Positions 1 through 8,967 of a DNA stretch of 64,000 bases are shown here, piece after piece; within the stretch, counting starts at the first letter, position 1, and each line of letters opens with the position of its first letter. Both the position numbers and the translations under genes were made by a program. The DNA lies in NCBI RefSeq assembly GCF_014639275.1, contig NZ_BMFW01000001.1:362983-426982 (forward strand), in the 5' to 3' direction. A model generated the notes under the pieces. The model was not told the origin of the DNA. It ran no database searches and saw only the letters and a list, made by a program, of their open reading frames with translations. Source of the DNA: Arthrobacter liuii (GTDB lineage Bacteria; Actinomycetota; Actinomycetes; Actinomycetales; Micrococcaceae).

Positions 1-115
1 CATGATCTGCAGCGGCATTCTGGCCGGAGTGGTCTCCGAAGCGGTCTGCCAGGGTCCGCTCCACCTGGTCGGCGGAGCAGGCACCTCCCCTGGCGGTGAC
101 GTTTCTCGAGGACAT
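1..115 (-). CDS. N-terminus of a protein of unknown identity (possibly YihY/BrkB family), cut by window edge
   Basis: An ATG at 113-115 on the minus strand lies four bases after the trpS stop and opens a frame of 38 codons without a stop up to the window edge. The visible residues are polar and include an SADQVERTLADRFGD stretch; this part has no membrane segment and no motif I recognise. The tight spacing suggests it is co-transcribed with trpS. In mycobacteria trpS is followed by a YihY/BrkB-type membrane protein gene (yhjD), so that family is a guess from gene order only. The rest of the gene is outside the window. Confidence 0.45.
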   Translation of the reverse strand, partial: MSSRNVTARGGACSADQVERTLADRFGDHSGQNAAADH

Positions 116-119
116 GGCG

Positions 120-1163
120 CTAGCGGACTCCTGCGAGGCTGAGCGACGGCAGGAAGCCCATGCGCTGGTACACCTGTCCGAGCGTGACCGAGGCGATCTC
201 CCGGGCCCGTTCCGCGCCCAGCGCCAGCAGCCGGTCAAGCTCGGCTGGATCGGCCATCAGCTCGTTGGTCCGGTTACGGAGCGGGGTGATGAAGTCCACC
301 ACCACCTCTGCGAGGTCCACCTTGAGGTGGCCGTACATCTTTCCCTGGTACTCGGCTTCGAGTTCGGCCACAGACTTGCCGGTGAGCGAAGAGTAGATGG
401 TCAGCAGGTTGGACACGCCGGGCTTTTCCTCGGCGTCGAAGCGGATGTCCGTGCCGGCGTCGGTCACGGCGGACTTGATGCGCTTGGCCGCGATCTTGGG
501 GTCCTCCAGCAACTGGATGGCACCGTTGGGCGACTCCCCCGTCTTGGACATCTTGGCGCTGGGGTTCTGGAGGTCGTAGATCTTGGCGCTTTCCTTGAGG
601 ATCGTGGCCTCGGGGACGGTGAACGTGTGTCCGAACCGGGTGTTAAAACGCTGTGCCAGGTTGCGGGTCAGTTCAAGATGCTGGCGCTGGTCCTCGCCCA
701 CGGGCACCAGGTCGCTTTGGTACAGGAGGATGTCCGCGGCCATCAGGGTGGGGTAGGCAAAAAGGCCCAGGGTGGCGGAGTCTGCGCCGGATTTCTGGGT
801 TTTGTCCTTGAACTGCGTCATCCGGGAAGCCTCGCCGAAGCCGGTGATGCAGTTCAGCGCCCAGGCAAGCTGTGCATGCTCCGGTACATGCGACTGGACG
901 AAGAAGATACTTTTGTCCGGGTCGATGCCGGCTGCAATGTACTGGGCCGCCACGATGCGGGTGCGCTTTGCCAGCTCAGCAGGGTCAAAGTCGACGGTGA
1001 TGGCGTGCAGGTCCGGGATGAAGAAGACGGCGTCGTATTCGGCCTGCATGTCCACCCAGTTACGCACGGCTCCGATGTAGTTGCCCAGGTGCAGGGAATC
1101 AGCGGTGGGCTTGGCACCGGAAAGGATGCGCTTTTTGCTGGCCGGGGAAGTCTGGCTTGTCAT
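120..1163 (-). CDS. trpS: Tryptophanyl-tRNA synthetase
   Basis: Charges tRNA-Trp with tryptophan in the cytoplasm (class I synthetase). The 347-residue product has the usual bacterial TrpRS length. The HIGH-type signature appears as HLGN at residues 25-28, preceded by [10 protein letters not shown], and the KMSKT loop is at residues 204-208. The frame is open further upstream, to 1358, but that extension overlaps the exonuclease gene and shows no family similarity, so I start at the ATG of [11 protein letters not shown] (1161-1163), where the fold begins. It lies 20 bases after the exonuclease stop, in one direction with it, so the two are probably transcribed together. Confidence 0.95.
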   Translation of the reverse strand: MTSQTSPASKKRILSGAKPTADSLHLGNYIGAVRNWVDMQAEYDAVFFIPDLHAITVDFDPAELAKRTRIVAAQYIAAGIDPDKSIFFVQSHVPEHAQLAWALNCITGFGEASRMTQFKDKTQKSGADSATLGLFAYPTLMAADILLYQSDLVPVGEDQRQHLELTRNLAQRFNTRFGHTFTVPEATILKESAKIYDLQNPSAKMSKTGESPNGAIQLLEDPKIAAKRIKSAVTDAGTDIRFDAEEKPGVSNLLTIYSSLTGKSVAELEAEYQGKMYGHLKVDLAEVVVDFITPLRNRTNELMADPAELDRLLALGAERAREIASVTLGQVYQRMGFLPSLSLAGVR

Positions 1164-1183
1164 TGAAAAGAAACCTTCGGGGC

Positions 1184-2026
1184 TTAGAGCTGGTAGTCCA
1201 CTACGAGCGGTGCATGGTCTGAGAAACGGGTGTCCCATGTGGGGGCACGGTCCACCACTGCCGAAATGGCGGACGCCGCCAGATCGGGGGTGGCCAGGTG
1301 GTAGTCGATGCGCCAGCCAGTGTCGTTGTCGAATGCCTTGCCGCGCCAGGACCACCACGTGTACGGACCGTCCATGTCGCCGGCCAGGTTACGGTGGACG
1401 TCGTGCCAGCCGATCTCCTCGCCGAAGAACCGGTCGAAGTACGCACGTTCCTCCGGCAAATGGCCGGCCTTCTTGATGTTGCCCTTCGAGTTCCTGATGT
1501 CCCGGGGAGTGTGGGCCACGTTGAGGTCACCCACCACCAGGGCATGGTCGCTGTGCTTTGTCAGCTCCGGAAGGCGGGTGCTCATGACGTCCAAAAAGCG
1601 GAACTTGTCATCCTGTTTTGGGGTCCCTACCTCACCGGAGTGCACATAAGCGCTGGCAACGGTGAGCTGGACGGGATTCCCTGCAGCGTCTGGGACGCGG
1701 AAGTCAGCTTCCACCCATCGTCCTGCGGTGGTGAAGTACTCATCACCGATGCAGTTCCTGGTTGCCAGCGGTTCCTGGCGGGAGGCAATGGCGACGCCGG
1801 CACGGCCTTTTGCTTCCGCCTCGGCATGCAGGATGTGCCAGTCCTCACCCAGCAGCTGCCGGACGGTGGCGTCAGGAGCGCGGACTTCCTGCAGGCAGAG
1901 GATGTCCACTTCGCGCGGCTCCAGCCAGGCCGCCATTCCGTTTTTGTAGGCAGCCCGGAGGCCGTTTACGTTAACGGATGCGATGCGAAGGTGGTCCTTC
2001 TTCAATGCCGAGCTCACCCGCTCCAC
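1184..2026 (-). CDS. xthA: Exodeoxyribonuclease III (AP endonuclease family)
   Basis: Repairs abasic sites and removes 3'-blocking groups in DNA (EEP superfamily, Mg2+-dependent). The 280-residue protein begins with [17 protein letters not shown]. It carries the metal-binding Glu in [10 protein letters not shown], the Asp/Asn pair in [13 protein letters not shown], and the C-terminal catalytic SDHAPL. Length fits the family. The first in-frame start is a GTG at 2024-2026, one base after the stop of the upstream membrane protein gene; a later GTG or TTG a few codons in could also serve. It is followed closely by trpS. Confidence 0.93.
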   Translation of the reverse strand: MERVSSALKKDHLRIASVNVNGLRAAYKNGMAAWLEPREVDILCLQEVRAPDATVRQLLGEDWHILHAEAEAKGRAGVAIASRQEPLATRNCIGDEYFTTAGRWVEADFRVPDAAGNPVQLTVASAYVHSGEVGTPKQDDKFRFLDVMSTRLPELTKHSDHALVVGDLNVAHTPRDIRNSKGNIKKAGHLPEERAYFDRFFGEEIGWHDVHRNLAGDMDGPYTWWSWRGKAFDNDTGWRIDYHLATPDLAASAISAVVDRAPTWDTRFSDHAPLVVDYQL

Positions 2027-2027
2027 T

Positions 2028-2591
2028 CTAGTCGATGATGGTCCCGGTCACCGGCTCTCCACTGCCGCCGGAGGACTTGATCATGTCCCGGGCATTGGCC
2101 GCTGTGATGGCGATCGTTTCCAGGGCCCTGTTGATGGTGTCGTGGTCGGCGTCGGCACCCTTGCCGCGCTCGTCCTCCACCACCCGCACCTGCACCTGCA
2201 CGATCTTGAAGGAGTGGTCCAGCTTGAGGTCGCGGACTTCGTCAACCTCGCTGCGTTCGTAGATGACCCGGGTGCCGCCGTGATCGGCAGCTGCGGGCGA
2301 CGGCGCAAGGCCCGCTGCCGTGTTGAAGGCGTTTTGGGCTTCCGTCAGCTTTGCCCCGGCCTTTTTGGCCGCCCTCTGGATGCTGAACACCACGAATGAG
2401 GCAAGCGCCAGCCAGAAGAAGGCGATGATGGCAACCACCCAGCCCACGACGTCGTTCTGGTTGGCAGCGAAGATCACTGCTACAACGAAAGCGGTGACGA
2501 GGACCATCAGGCCCGGCCCGCTGATGCGGATCATGGAGAATCCGCCCCTGGCGGATTTGGAGGATGACGAGGAGCTGCCCAAAGTTCGCAT
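2028..2591 (-). CDS. Small membrane protein of unknown function
   Basis: A 187-residue protein with a Ser-rich start and two hydrophobic segments (about residues 27-44 and 48-70), followed by a soluble tail of about 110 residues. The tail contains a possible heptad-like stretch and a region of beta character (HSFKIVQVQVRVVEDER). I do not recognise the family. It ends one base before the exonuclease start, so it is probably the first gene of a run with xthA and trpS. Its 5' side faces the palindromic repeat at 2663-2728. Confidence 0.75.
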   Translation of the reverse strand: MRTLGSSSSSSKSARGGFSMIRISGPGLMVLVTAFVVAVIFAANQNDVVGWVVAIIAFFWLALASFVVFSIQRAAKKAGAKLTEAQNAFNTAAGLAPSPAAADHGGTRVIYERSEVDEVRDLKLDHSFKIVQVQVRVVEDERGKGADADHDTINRALETIAITAANARDMIKSSGGSGEPVTGTIID

Positions 2592-2662
2592 GCAGCTATT
2601 GTCTCAAAGGGCGGACTGTGCTCCGGTGCCTTCCACCCCGGGCGAACACACCCGCTCCCCAG

Positions 2663-2728
2663 CCCAACTAGGTAGCGCCAACTGTCGTTTTGCGGGCCCA
2701 TAACGGCAGTTGGCGCTACCTAGTTGGG
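2663..2728. repeat. Palindromic repeat, copy R1
   Basis: Imperfect inverted repeat of 66 bases. The outer 22 bases of each arm match perfectly (they begin CCCAACTAGGTAGCGCC), and the inner part has two mismatches. It starts five bases after the stop of the ABC permease gene at 2734. Three related copies occur at 8880, 35866 and 36931, all directly at gene 3' ends. A folded transcript could act as a terminator or 3'-end stabiliser. It contains no open frame of interest. Confidence 0.9.
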
Positions 2729-2733
2729 TGGGG

Positions 2734-3585
2734 CTACTTCAGGAACAGGCTCCGGAGCCGCAGGGTGGTCAACAGCATGCCGACGGCGGTCATCACCAGG
2801 TAGTAGCCGATGTGCAGCGGCGTGGCCGCCGTGAAGCTGCCCACGCTGATCTCGCGCAGCAGTTCCACCCCGTGCCACAGCGGCATGGCCTGGATGAACC
2901 ATTGGATGGGCTCCGGGTAGACGCTGAGCGGGTAGAAGGTTGCGCTGAACAGGAACATGGGCAGCAGGATGAAATTGATCCAGTCCATCTGCTGGAAGGT
3001 CTTGAGGAAACTGGTGATGCCCATGCCCATGCTGGCGAACCCGAAGGCGATGAGCACCGAGGCCGGGATCATCAGCAGCGCCCAGGGGGTGGTGATCAGC
3101 CCCATGATTGCCATGACCGCGGTGAAACCGGTGGCGTAGAGCATTCCCCGAAGCAGTGCCAGGAAGATCTCCCCCAGCGCCACGTCCAGCGGACCCAGCG
3201 ATGTATAAAGCATGCCCTGGTAGAGCTTGGCAAAGTTCATCTTGAAGAACACGTTCCAGGTGGAGTCGTACACAGCGCCGTTCATGGCCGAAACGGCAAG
3301 CAGCGCCGGGGCGATGTAAGCCGCGTAGCTGATATGGGTTCCGTCCGGTCCCCTGACGTCGCCCACGATCGCTCCCAGGCCCACCCCCATGGAAATGAGG
3401 AACAGGACCGGCTCGAAGAACCCGGACACCATCACCAGCCAGTTGGTGCTCCGCGTGGCCATCAGCCCCCGTGCAATGACGGCCCTGGCATTGCGTGAAT
3501 ACAGCGGCCCGAACGTGCGGTGGCGCGCCTGCTCCGTCGCACTCGGGGAGGCTCCGCGGCCACCGGCTCCAGTGGCGGCGCTCAT
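2734..3585 (-). CDS. ABC-2 type transporter permease (NodJ/DrrB-like), second subunit
   Basis: A 283-residue membrane subunit of an export ABC transporter. It has about six hydrophobic segments and the ABC-2/NodJ-type stretch where a 'LFSATFYPLSVYP' turn precedes the last helices (SAMPLWHGVELLR-like region near residue 235). The ATG at 3583-3585 overlaps the stop of the first permease gene (ATGA), so the two are translationally coupled. The same frame runs on upstream to 4095, but that part is only a shadow of the first permease. The N-terminal 30 residues are Gly/Ala/Ser-rich. The substrate is unknown; drugs, lipids or glycans are typical of this family. Confidence 0.87.
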   Translation of the reverse strand: MSAATGAGGRGASPSATEQARHRTFGPLYSRNARAVIARGLMATRSTNWLVMVSGFFEPVLFLISMGVGLGAIVGDVRGPDGTHISYAAYIAPALLAVSAMNGAVYDSTWNVFFKMNFAKLYQGMLYTSLGPLDVALGEIFLALLRGMLYATGFTAVMAIMGLITTPWALLMIPASVLIAFGFASMGMGITSFLKTFQQMDWINFILLPMFLFSATFYPLSVYPEPIQWFIQAMPLWHGVELLREISVGSFTAATPLHIGYYLVMTAVGMLLTTLRLRSLFLK

Positions 3586-4448
3586 TGGCCCATCCTTCGG
3601 GCGAAGCGGCGCCGCGTCAGGATCCAGCCCAGGACTGCCAGCGCCACCAGGACCGCAGCGTGGAGCACCATCAGGAGCGGCGGCTCCCGGTACCCGAAGC
3701 TGAGCGTCCGTCCCAGTTCCGTGCCGTGCCAGATGGGCGAAATCCAGCCAATCCAGCGGACCGCCAGTGGCAGGTTGTCCAGCGGGAAGAACGTCCCGGA
3801 GAACAGGAACAGCGGCATCACGATGAACCGCATGACCAGCGCGAACTGGCCCTTGTCCTCCGTGATGGAGGCCGAGTACGCCATCAGGGGCAGGCCGAAC
3901 GCCAGCCCTGTCAGGGTGGCCACCAGGATGCCGGCCCAGCCCCAGCCCGACGGCGAGGCGCCGAACAGTGCCACGGCTGCGAAGTAGATGGCCGACTGAA
4001 GGACCAGCCGCAGCGTCACGGCCATGATCTGCCCGGCAGCGATCTGCTGCGGGGTGAGCGGCGAGGCGTGCGGGCCGTAGTAGATCCGGCGCCACTTGAA
4101 TCCGTCCATGATGGGAAACGTGAACTCGTTGGCTGCCGTCATCACTGCGGCGGACACCAGCAGCGCTGGGGCAATGAAGGCGAGGTAGGAAACGCCGCCA
4201 AAGGCCGCGTTGCCGGTGTCCACCAGGGTGGCAAGGCCCACCCCCATGGCGAACAGGTACGCAACCGGCTGGCCCACGCTGTACATCACGATGGACCAGG
4301 AGTACCCCTTCATCACGCGGAGCACCTGCTCCGCGTAGTAAAAAGCACCCCAGCGCCGCGCCTTGGCCGCCGAGACCTCGGGCGCGTGCACCCGCAGATC
4401 CTGGCCCGGAGCAGCCCCGGGTCCGGTCAAGCCCCCAGGGTCAGTCAA
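3582..4448 (-). CDS. ABC-2 type transporter permease (NodJ/DrrB-like), first subunit
   Basis: A 288-residue membrane protein similar in layout to the neighbouring permease. Both share a 'MPLFLFSGTFFPLDNLP' type loop and an IGWISPIWHGTELGR segment near the C-terminus, so the transporter is probably a heterodimer of two related permeases with one ATPase. The first usable start is a TTG at 4446-4448, overlapping the ATPase gene by eight bases; a GTG about 18 codons in is an alternative. Its stop overlaps the start of the next permease as ATGA. Confidence 0.87.
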   Translation of the reverse strand: MTDPGGLTGPGAAPGQDLRVHAPEVSAAKARRWGAFYYAEQVLRVMKGYSWSIVMYSVGQPVAYLFAMGVGLATLVDTGNAAFGGVSYLAFIAPALLVSAAVMTAANEFTFPIMDGFKWRRIYYGPHASPLTPQQIAAGQIMAVTLRLVLQSAIYFAAVALFGASPSGWGWAGILVATLTGLAFGLPLMAYSASITEDKGQFALVMRFIVMPLFLFSGTFFPLDNLPLAVRWIGWISPIWHGTELGRTLSFGYREPPLLMVLHAAVLVALAVLGWILTRRRFARRMGQ

Positions 4449-5415
4449 CGAGGCTCCGCCCGGTGAGCCGCAGGAACACGTCCTCCAGCGACGACCTGCG
4501 GACCAGCGATGTCAGCGGCCTCAGGCCGCGGGCCGATACCTGCTCAAGGGCCCACTCGCCGTCGTGCGCGTACATCAGCACCCGGTCCGGCAGCACCTCC
4601 AGGCGTTCGCCGATGCCGTCCAGCTGCGACCCGATCGTGGCGTTGCGCTCGGACCCGAACCGCAGTTCCACCACCTCGCGGGTTGAGTGCTCGCGGATCA
4701 GCTGGGCGGGCGAGCCCTCAGCCATGATCCGACCCTTGTCCACCACGATCAGTCGGTCGCAAAGCTGCTCCGCCTCGTCCATGTAGTGGGTGGTGAGGAT
4801 CAGCGTGACGCCCTGTTCCTTGAGCCGGAACAGGCGGTCCCACAAGATGTGGCGTGCCTGCGGGTCCAGCCCGGTGGTCGGTTCGTCCAGCAGCAGGATT
4901 CGGGGCTCGTTGATCAGGGACCGGGCGATGGTGAGGCGCCGTTTCATACCGCCGGAGAGTGCGTCCACCTTGGATTTTGCCTTGTCCGTCAGCTGCGCGA
5001 ATTCGAGCAGCTCGTCCGCCTTGGGCTTCAGGTAGCTCATGGGCAGGCCGAAGTAGCGGCCGTAGACCAGCAGGTTGTCCCGGACCCTCAGTTCCTCGTC
5101 CAGGTTGTCCTGCTGCGGCACCACGCCCAGGTGCGCGCGCACCTCCGGGCCGTGCGTGTCCGGGTCCAGGCCCATGATGCTCAGCCGGCCGGACGTGCGC
5201 CGGGTGACGCCGCCGATCATCTTCATCGTGGTGGACTTGCCCGCACCGTTGGGTCCCAGCAGGCCAAAGGACTCCCCCGCGGGCACGGCGAACGAGATGC
5301 TGTCCACGGCGGTCACGTCGCCATAGGTCTTGGTCAGGTTTTCGGCGGAGATGACAGTGCCGTGCGGCGAACCCCCGGTCAGGGTACCGGACGGCGTCAG
5401 GGCGTGGTTGTGCAC
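4441..5415 (-). CDS. ABC transporter ATP-binding protein (NodI/DrrA-like)
   Basis: Energises the exporter made with the two downstream permeases. The 324-residue protein has Walker A GPNGAGKSTT, the signature LSGGMKRR, Walker B ILLLDEPTTGLDP and the switch His in LTTHYMDEAEQL, followed by a C-terminal domain of about 80 residues typical of NodI/DrrA proteins. The first start is GTG at 5413-5415. A later start nearer VISAENLTKTYG is possible because the first 20 residues are low complexity. A strong hairpin at 5480-5525 separates it from folD upstream. Confidence 0.9.
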   Translation of the reverse strand: MHNHALTPSGTLTGGSPHGTVISAENLTKTYGDVTAVDSISFAVPAGESFGLLGPNGAGKSTTMKMIGGVTRRTSGRLSIMGLDPDTHGPEVRAHLGVVPQQDNLDEELRVRDNLLVYGRYFGLPMSYLKPKADELLEFAQLTDKAKSKVDALSGGMKRRLTIARSLINEPRILLLDEPTTGLDPQARHILWDRLFRLKEQGVTLILTTHYMDEAEQLCDRLIVVDKGRIMAEGSPAQLIREHSTREVVELRFGSERNATIGSQLDGIGERLEVLPDRVLMYAHDGEWALEQVSARGLRPLTSLVRRSSLEDVFLRLTGRSLVD

Positions 5416-5479
5416 CTGTGCAGACTAGTGGAGGCGGAGCACATGTGGAAGGGCACTTGCAGTTCCCTTGTTAGCGGCC

Positions 5480-5525
5480 GACGGCGGCACGGCGCCTTTC
5501 GCGTGGAAGGTGCCGTGCCGCCGTC
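5480..5525 (-). terminator. Strong hairpin after folD
   Basis: Two 17-base arms (5480-5496 and 5509-5525) pair with a single mismatch around a 12-base loop. It lies 20 bases beyond the folD stop on the minus strand and upstream of the ABC exporter. It most likely ends the glyA-folD transcript. There is no T-run, as is common in high-GC actinomycetes. Confidence 0.75.
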
Positions 5526-5544
5526 GTGCGCCCTAACGCCGGGG

Positions 5545-6447
5545 CTACTGCGCGAGGCCCGCTGTGCGTTCGGCGGCCTCGACCACATTGGTCATCAGCA
5601 GCGCCACGGTCATGGGCCCCACACCTCCGGGGTTTGGCGAGATCCAGCCGGCCACCTCGGCGGCGGCGGGATCGATGTCGCCGTAGACGCGGCTCTTGCC
5701 CGTCTCCGGATCAGTTTCGCGCGTGACGCCGACGTCCAGCAGGGCAGCGCCGGGCTTCACGTCCGCGGCCTTGACGATGTGCTTCACACCCGCGGCGCCC
5801 ACGATGACGTCCGCCTGCCGCAGCAGCTCCGACAGGTTTTTGGTGCCGGTGTGGGTCAGGGTCACGGTGGCGTTGACATCGCGCCGCGTGAGCAGCAGGC
5901 CGATCGAGCGGCCGATCGTGACGCCGCGGCCCACCACCACGACGTGCTTGCCGGCGAGGCTGTACCCGTTGCGTTCCAGCAGCTCGATGACACCGCGGGG
6001 CGTGCACGGCAGGGGCGTGGTGATCTTGTTGTTGACGTTGAGCACCAGCCGGCCGAGGTTGGTGGGGTGCAGGCCATCGGCGTCCTTGGCGGGGTCGATG
6101 CGCTCCAGGATGGCGTCCGTGTCCAGGTGCTTGGGCAGCGGCAACTGCACAATGTAGCCGTGGCAGGCGGGGTCCGCATTGAGTTCGTCAATGAGGGCCT
6201 CCACCTGCTCCTGGGTGGCGTCAGCCGGAAGCTCGCGCTGGATGGAGTTCATCCCGATCTGCACGGACTGCTTGTGCTTCATGGAGACATACAGCTGCGA
6301 GGCAGGGTCCGCGCCCACCAGCACAGTGGCAATGCCGGGAGTGACGCCTGCGGCCTTGAGTGTGGCCACGCGTTCGGTCAGCTCGGCCTTGATGGCAGCG
6401 GCGGTGGCCTTGCCGTCAAGGATCTGCGCGGTTGTGGTTTCAGTCAT
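5545..6447 (-). CDS. folD: Bifunctional methylenetetrahydrofolate dehydrogenase / cyclohydrolase
   Basis: Interconverts 5,10-methylene-THF, 5,10-methenyl-THF and 10-formyl-THF in the cytoplasm. The 300-residue protein has the catalytic YVSMKHKQ stretch (Tyr and Lys near residue 55), the PLPKHLD loop, the GFHP-equivalent region [11 protein letters not shown], and the Rossmann [14 protein letters not shown] motif for NADP. It starts four bases after the glyA stop, so glyA and folD form an operon controlled by the ZTP riboswitch upstream of glyA. It feeds the 10-formyl-THF used by PurN and PurH, also encoded in this window. Confidence 0.96.
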   Translation of the reverse strand: MTETTTAQILDGKATAAAIKAELTERVATLKAAGVTPGIATVLVGADPASQLYVSMKHKQSVQIGMNSIQRELPADATQEQVEALIDELNADPACHGYIVQLPLPKHLDTDAILERIDPAKDADGLHPTNLGRLVLNVNNKITTPLPCTPRGVIELLERNGYSLAGKHVVVVGRGVTIGRSIGLLLTRRDVNATVTLTHTGTKNLSELLRQADVIVGAAGVKHIVKAADVKPGAALLDVGVTRETDPETGKSRVYGDIDPAAAEVAGWISPNPGGVGPMTVALLMTNVVEAAERTAGLAQ

Positions 6448-6450
6448 TGG

Positions 6451-7749
6451 TTACCACTGCTCGTGCTGCGGGTAGAGCGGGAAGTCCGCTGCCAGCTTGT
6501 CCACCCGTGACTGCAGGGCCTCGACGTCGGCGCTGTTGCCTGCCTTGAGGGCGGTGGCGATGATCTCGGCGACCTCGGTGAACTCGGCAGCACCGAAGCC
6601 GCGGGTGGCCAGGGCCGGGGTGCCGATGCGCAGGCCGGAGGTGACCATCGGCGGGCGGGGGTCGAACGGCACGGCGTTGCGGTTGACGGTGATGCCCACG
6701 GAGTGCAGCAGGTCCTCGGCCTGCTGGCCGTCCAGCTGCGAGTTGCGCAGGTCTACCAGCACCAGGTGCACATCGGTGCCGCCGGTGAGGACGGAGACGC
6801 CGGCTTCGGCGACGTCGGCCTGGTTCAGGCGGTCGGCGATGATCCGGGCGCCTTCCAGGACGCGCTCCTGGCGCTCCTTGAATTCCTGGGTTCCGGCGAT
6901 CTTGAAGGCAACGGCCTTGGCGGCGATGACGTGCATCAGCGGGCCGCCCTGCTGGCCCGGGAAGACGCTGGAGTTCAGCTTCTTGGCCCACTGTTCCTTG
7001 GCAAGGATCACGCCCGAGCGGGGACCGGCAAGGGTCTTGTGCACCGTGGAGGTGACGACGTCGGAGTGCGGCACCGGGCTGGGGTGCAGTCCGGCAGCGA
7101 CGAGGCCGGCGAAGTGGGCCATGTCGGTCCAGAGCAGTGCGCCCACTTCATCGGCGATGGAGCGGAAGGCTGCGAAGTCCAGGTGGCGCGGGTAGGCGGA
7201 CCAGCCGGCGATGATGACCTGCGGCTTCTCGGCGATGGCCTGCTCGCGGAGCTTGTCCATGTCGATGCGGAAGTTGTCTTCCTCCACCTGGTAGGCAGCC
7301 ACGTTGTACAGCTTGCCGGAGAAGTTCAGCTTCATGCCGTGGGTCAGGTGGCCGCCGTGGGCCAGGGACAGGCCCAGGATCTTGTCGCCGGGGGTGATCA
7401 TGGCGGCCAGCGCGGCAGCGTTTGCCTGCGCGCCTGAGTGCGGCTGGACGTTGGCGTATTCAGCATCGAACAGGGCCTTGACCCGGTCGATGGCCAGCTG
7501 CTCTGCGACGTCGACGTACTCGCAGCCGCCGTAGTAGCGGCGCCCCGGGTAGCCCTCGGCGTACTTGTTGGTGAGGACGGAGCCCTGGGCTTCCATCACG
7601 GCGCGGGGCGCGAAGTTCTCGGAGGCAATCATTTCCAGGGTGCCGCGCTGGCGGCCAAGCTCCTGATCAAGGACTGCGGCGATTTCGGGGTCAAGCTCAG
7701 CCAGCGGCTGGTTGCTGACGGCTGTGGTTGAGGTGGCTGTAGTAGTCAC
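6451..7749 (-). CDS. glyA: Serine hydroxymethyltransferase
   Basis: PLP enzyme converting serine and THF to glycine and 5,10-methylene-THF. The 432-residue product carries the PLP lysine at residue 238 in [13 protein letters not shown] and the N-terminal [10 protein letters not shown] motif. The start is GTG at 7747-7749, with AGGAG six bases upstream. Residues 1-18 are Thr-rich and variable. It is the first gene of the glyA-folD operon. About 150 bases of leader separate it from a ZTP riboswitch aptamer on the same strand, so expression should rise when ZMP/ZTP accumulates. Confidence 0.97.
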   Translation of the reverse strand: MTTTATSTTAVSNQPLAELDPEIAAVLDQELGRQRGTLEMIASENFAPRAVMEAQGSVLTNKYAEGYPGRRYYGGCEYVDVAEQLAIDRVKALFDAEYANVQPHSGAQANAAALAAMITPGDKILGLSLAHGGHLTHGMKLNFSGKLYNVAAYQVEEDNFRIDMDKLREQAIAEKPQVIIAGWSAYPRHLDFAAFRSIADEVGALLWTDMAHFAGLVAAGLHPSPVPHSDVVTSTVHKTLAGPRSGVILAKEQWAKKLNSSVFPGQQGGPLMHVIAAKAVAFKIAGTQEFKERQERVLEGARIIADRLNQADVAEAGVSVLTGGTDVHLVLVDLRNSQLDGQQAEDLLHSVGITVNRNAVPFDPRPPMVTSGLRIGTPALATRGFGAAEFTEVAEIIATALKAGNSADVEALQSRVDKLAADFPLYPQHEQW

Positions 7750-7898
7750 GAAGAACTCCTGGCTAGGGATACGGGCACTGCTTAGGTCAGGCTACCGGCT
7801 GGCGCACTTCCGTACCGCGTCGATGACACAGCGTGGAAGCAGGGCGTGGTGCTGCTGTGCTGACGCGGGCGCAGCCCCAATTCCGGCAAGACATGACC

Positions 7899-7985
7899 CT
7901 CGGCCCAGGCGTACGATCCGTGGTCTTCGTGATTGCCGCTCCCTGGTGGTTAGCCACCCAACGCCAGTTGCGACCCTCCCAGCGT
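7899..7985 (-). promoter_or_regulatory. ZTP (pfl motif) riboswitch upstream of glyA-folD
   Basis: Read on the minus strand, the segment begins GGGTCGCAACTGGCG (7978 downward), followed by a hairpin GGTGG-CTAA-CCACC, then AGGGAGCG. After a variable linker comes the second conserved block CGCCTGGGCC (about 7910-7901). Order and sequence match the pfl/ZTP aptamer consensus as I know it: GGGTCG...ACTGGCG, a GTGG/CCAC helix, GGGAGCG, then CCGCCTGGGC. The genes downstream are the classic targets of this riboswitch. About 150 bases follow before the glyA start. I see no clear intrinsic terminator there, so control may be translational or Rho-dependent. Confidence 0.88.
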
Positions 7986-8024
7986 ACCAAAACCACCGGC
8001 CGCAGCGCGGGTAGGCTATTACGC

Positions 8025-8885
8025 GTGAATGAAGAGCAGCAGAGCCAAGCGTACGTAGTAACCCTGTCCTGCCCGGACCGTCCCGGTATTGTCCACGCCG
8101 TGGCCGGAGCGTTGCTGGTGGCCGGATGCAACATTACGGATTCGCAGCAGTACGGCAGCCCGTCAACCGGAAACTTCTTCATGCGCGTGGAGGTGACCAC
8201 GGCGGCCGCCAAATCCGAGTTGCGCGCCGCGCTGGAGCCGGTAGCGGAAGCGTTCTCCATGCAGTGGAACCTCAATACTGTCGGCGACAAGGTACGGACC
8301 CTGGTGATGGCCAGCACCTCGGCACACTGCCTCAATGACCTGCTGTTCCAGCAGCGCTCGGGCACCCTTCCCATTGAGATTCCGGCGATCGTCTCCAACC
8401 ACCAGGACCTGGCCGGGCTCGCGGAGTTCTACGGCATCCCGTTCCACTACATCCCGGTGACCAGGGATACCAAGGTGCAGGCGGAGGACAAGCTGCGCGC
8501 GCTCATCGCCGAGCACGACATCGAACTCACTGTCTTGGCCCGCTACATGCAGATCCTCTCCGATGAACTCTGCACCGAGCTGACCGGCAAGGCCATCAAC
8601 ATCCACCACTCGTTCCTGCCGTCCTTCAAGGGCGCCAAGCCGTACCACCAGGCGCATGCCCGCGGCGTGAAGCTGATCGGTGCCACCGCGCACTACGTGA
8701 CGGCAGCCCTGGATGAGGGGCCGATCATCGAGCAGGAAGTCATCCGGGTGGACCACGCCCGCACCCCCGAGCAGTTCGTGCAGATGGGCCGCGACGTGGA
8801 GGGCCGCACGCTGGTCCAGGCCGTGCAGTGGCATGCCGAGCACCGGGTGCTGCTGGACGGCAACCGCACGGTGGTCTTCAACTAG
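8025..8885 (+). CDS. purU: Formyltetrahydrofolate deformylase
   Basis: Hydrolyses 10-formyl-THF to formate and THF, balancing the one-carbon pool. The 286-residue protein has an N-terminal ACT domain (about residues 8-85) and a C-terminal formyltransferase domain with the catalytic NIHHSFLPSFKGAKPYHQA region and the active-site Asp in ALDEGPIIEQ. I start at GTG 8025. The open frame extends upstream, but that part overlaps the glyA riboswitch on the other strand. A TAGGCT box at 8012-8017 would put the transcript start at or next to the GTG, suggesting a leaderless message. The stop codon and last Asn codon lie inside palindromic repeat R2. Confidence 0.94.
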   Translation: MNEEQQSQAYVVTLSCPDRPGIVHAVAGALLVAGCNITDSQQYGSPSTGNFFMRVEVTTAAAKSELRAALEPVAEAFSMQWNLNTVGDKVRTLVMASTSAHCLNDLLFQQRSGTLPIEIPAIVSNHQDLAGLAEFYGIPFHYIPVTRDTKVQAEDKLRALIAEHDIELTVLARYMQILSDELCTELTGKAINIHHSFLPSFKGAKPYHQAHARGVKLIGATAHYVTAALDEGPIIEQEVIRVDHARTPEQFVQMGRDVEGRTLVQAVQWHAEHRVLLDGNRTVVFN

Positions 8886-8942
8886 GTAGCAGCAGTTGTC
8901 GTTTTGGGGCCTGAAAACGACAACTGCTGCTACCCAGTTGGG
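8880..8942. repeat. Palindromic repeat, copy R2
   Basis: Inverted repeat with 26-base arms (8880-8905 and 8914-8939) pairing at all but one position. The arms begin AACTAGGTAGCAGCAG, so the outer block matches R1, R3 and R4 while the middle (AGCAGCAGTTG) is a variant of their GCGCCAACTG. The left arm contains the last sense codon (AAC) and TAG stop of purU. It lies between purU and the carbonic anhydrase gene on the same strand and may end the purU transcript. Confidence 0.9.
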
Positions 8943-8967
8943 CGCGCGGGTGGCTTAGGGTGAACCC

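Noticed and set aside
96..1166. Long plus-strand open frame opposite trpS
   Set aside because: Antisense shadow caused by GC-rich codons. It has no family similarity, and trpS explains the region.
2734..4095. One 453-residue minus-strand frame covering both exporter permeases
   Set aside because: Only its last 283 residues are permease-like. The first part is an out-of-frame Pro/Arg/Gly-rich shadow of the first permease, which has its own frame at 3582-4448.
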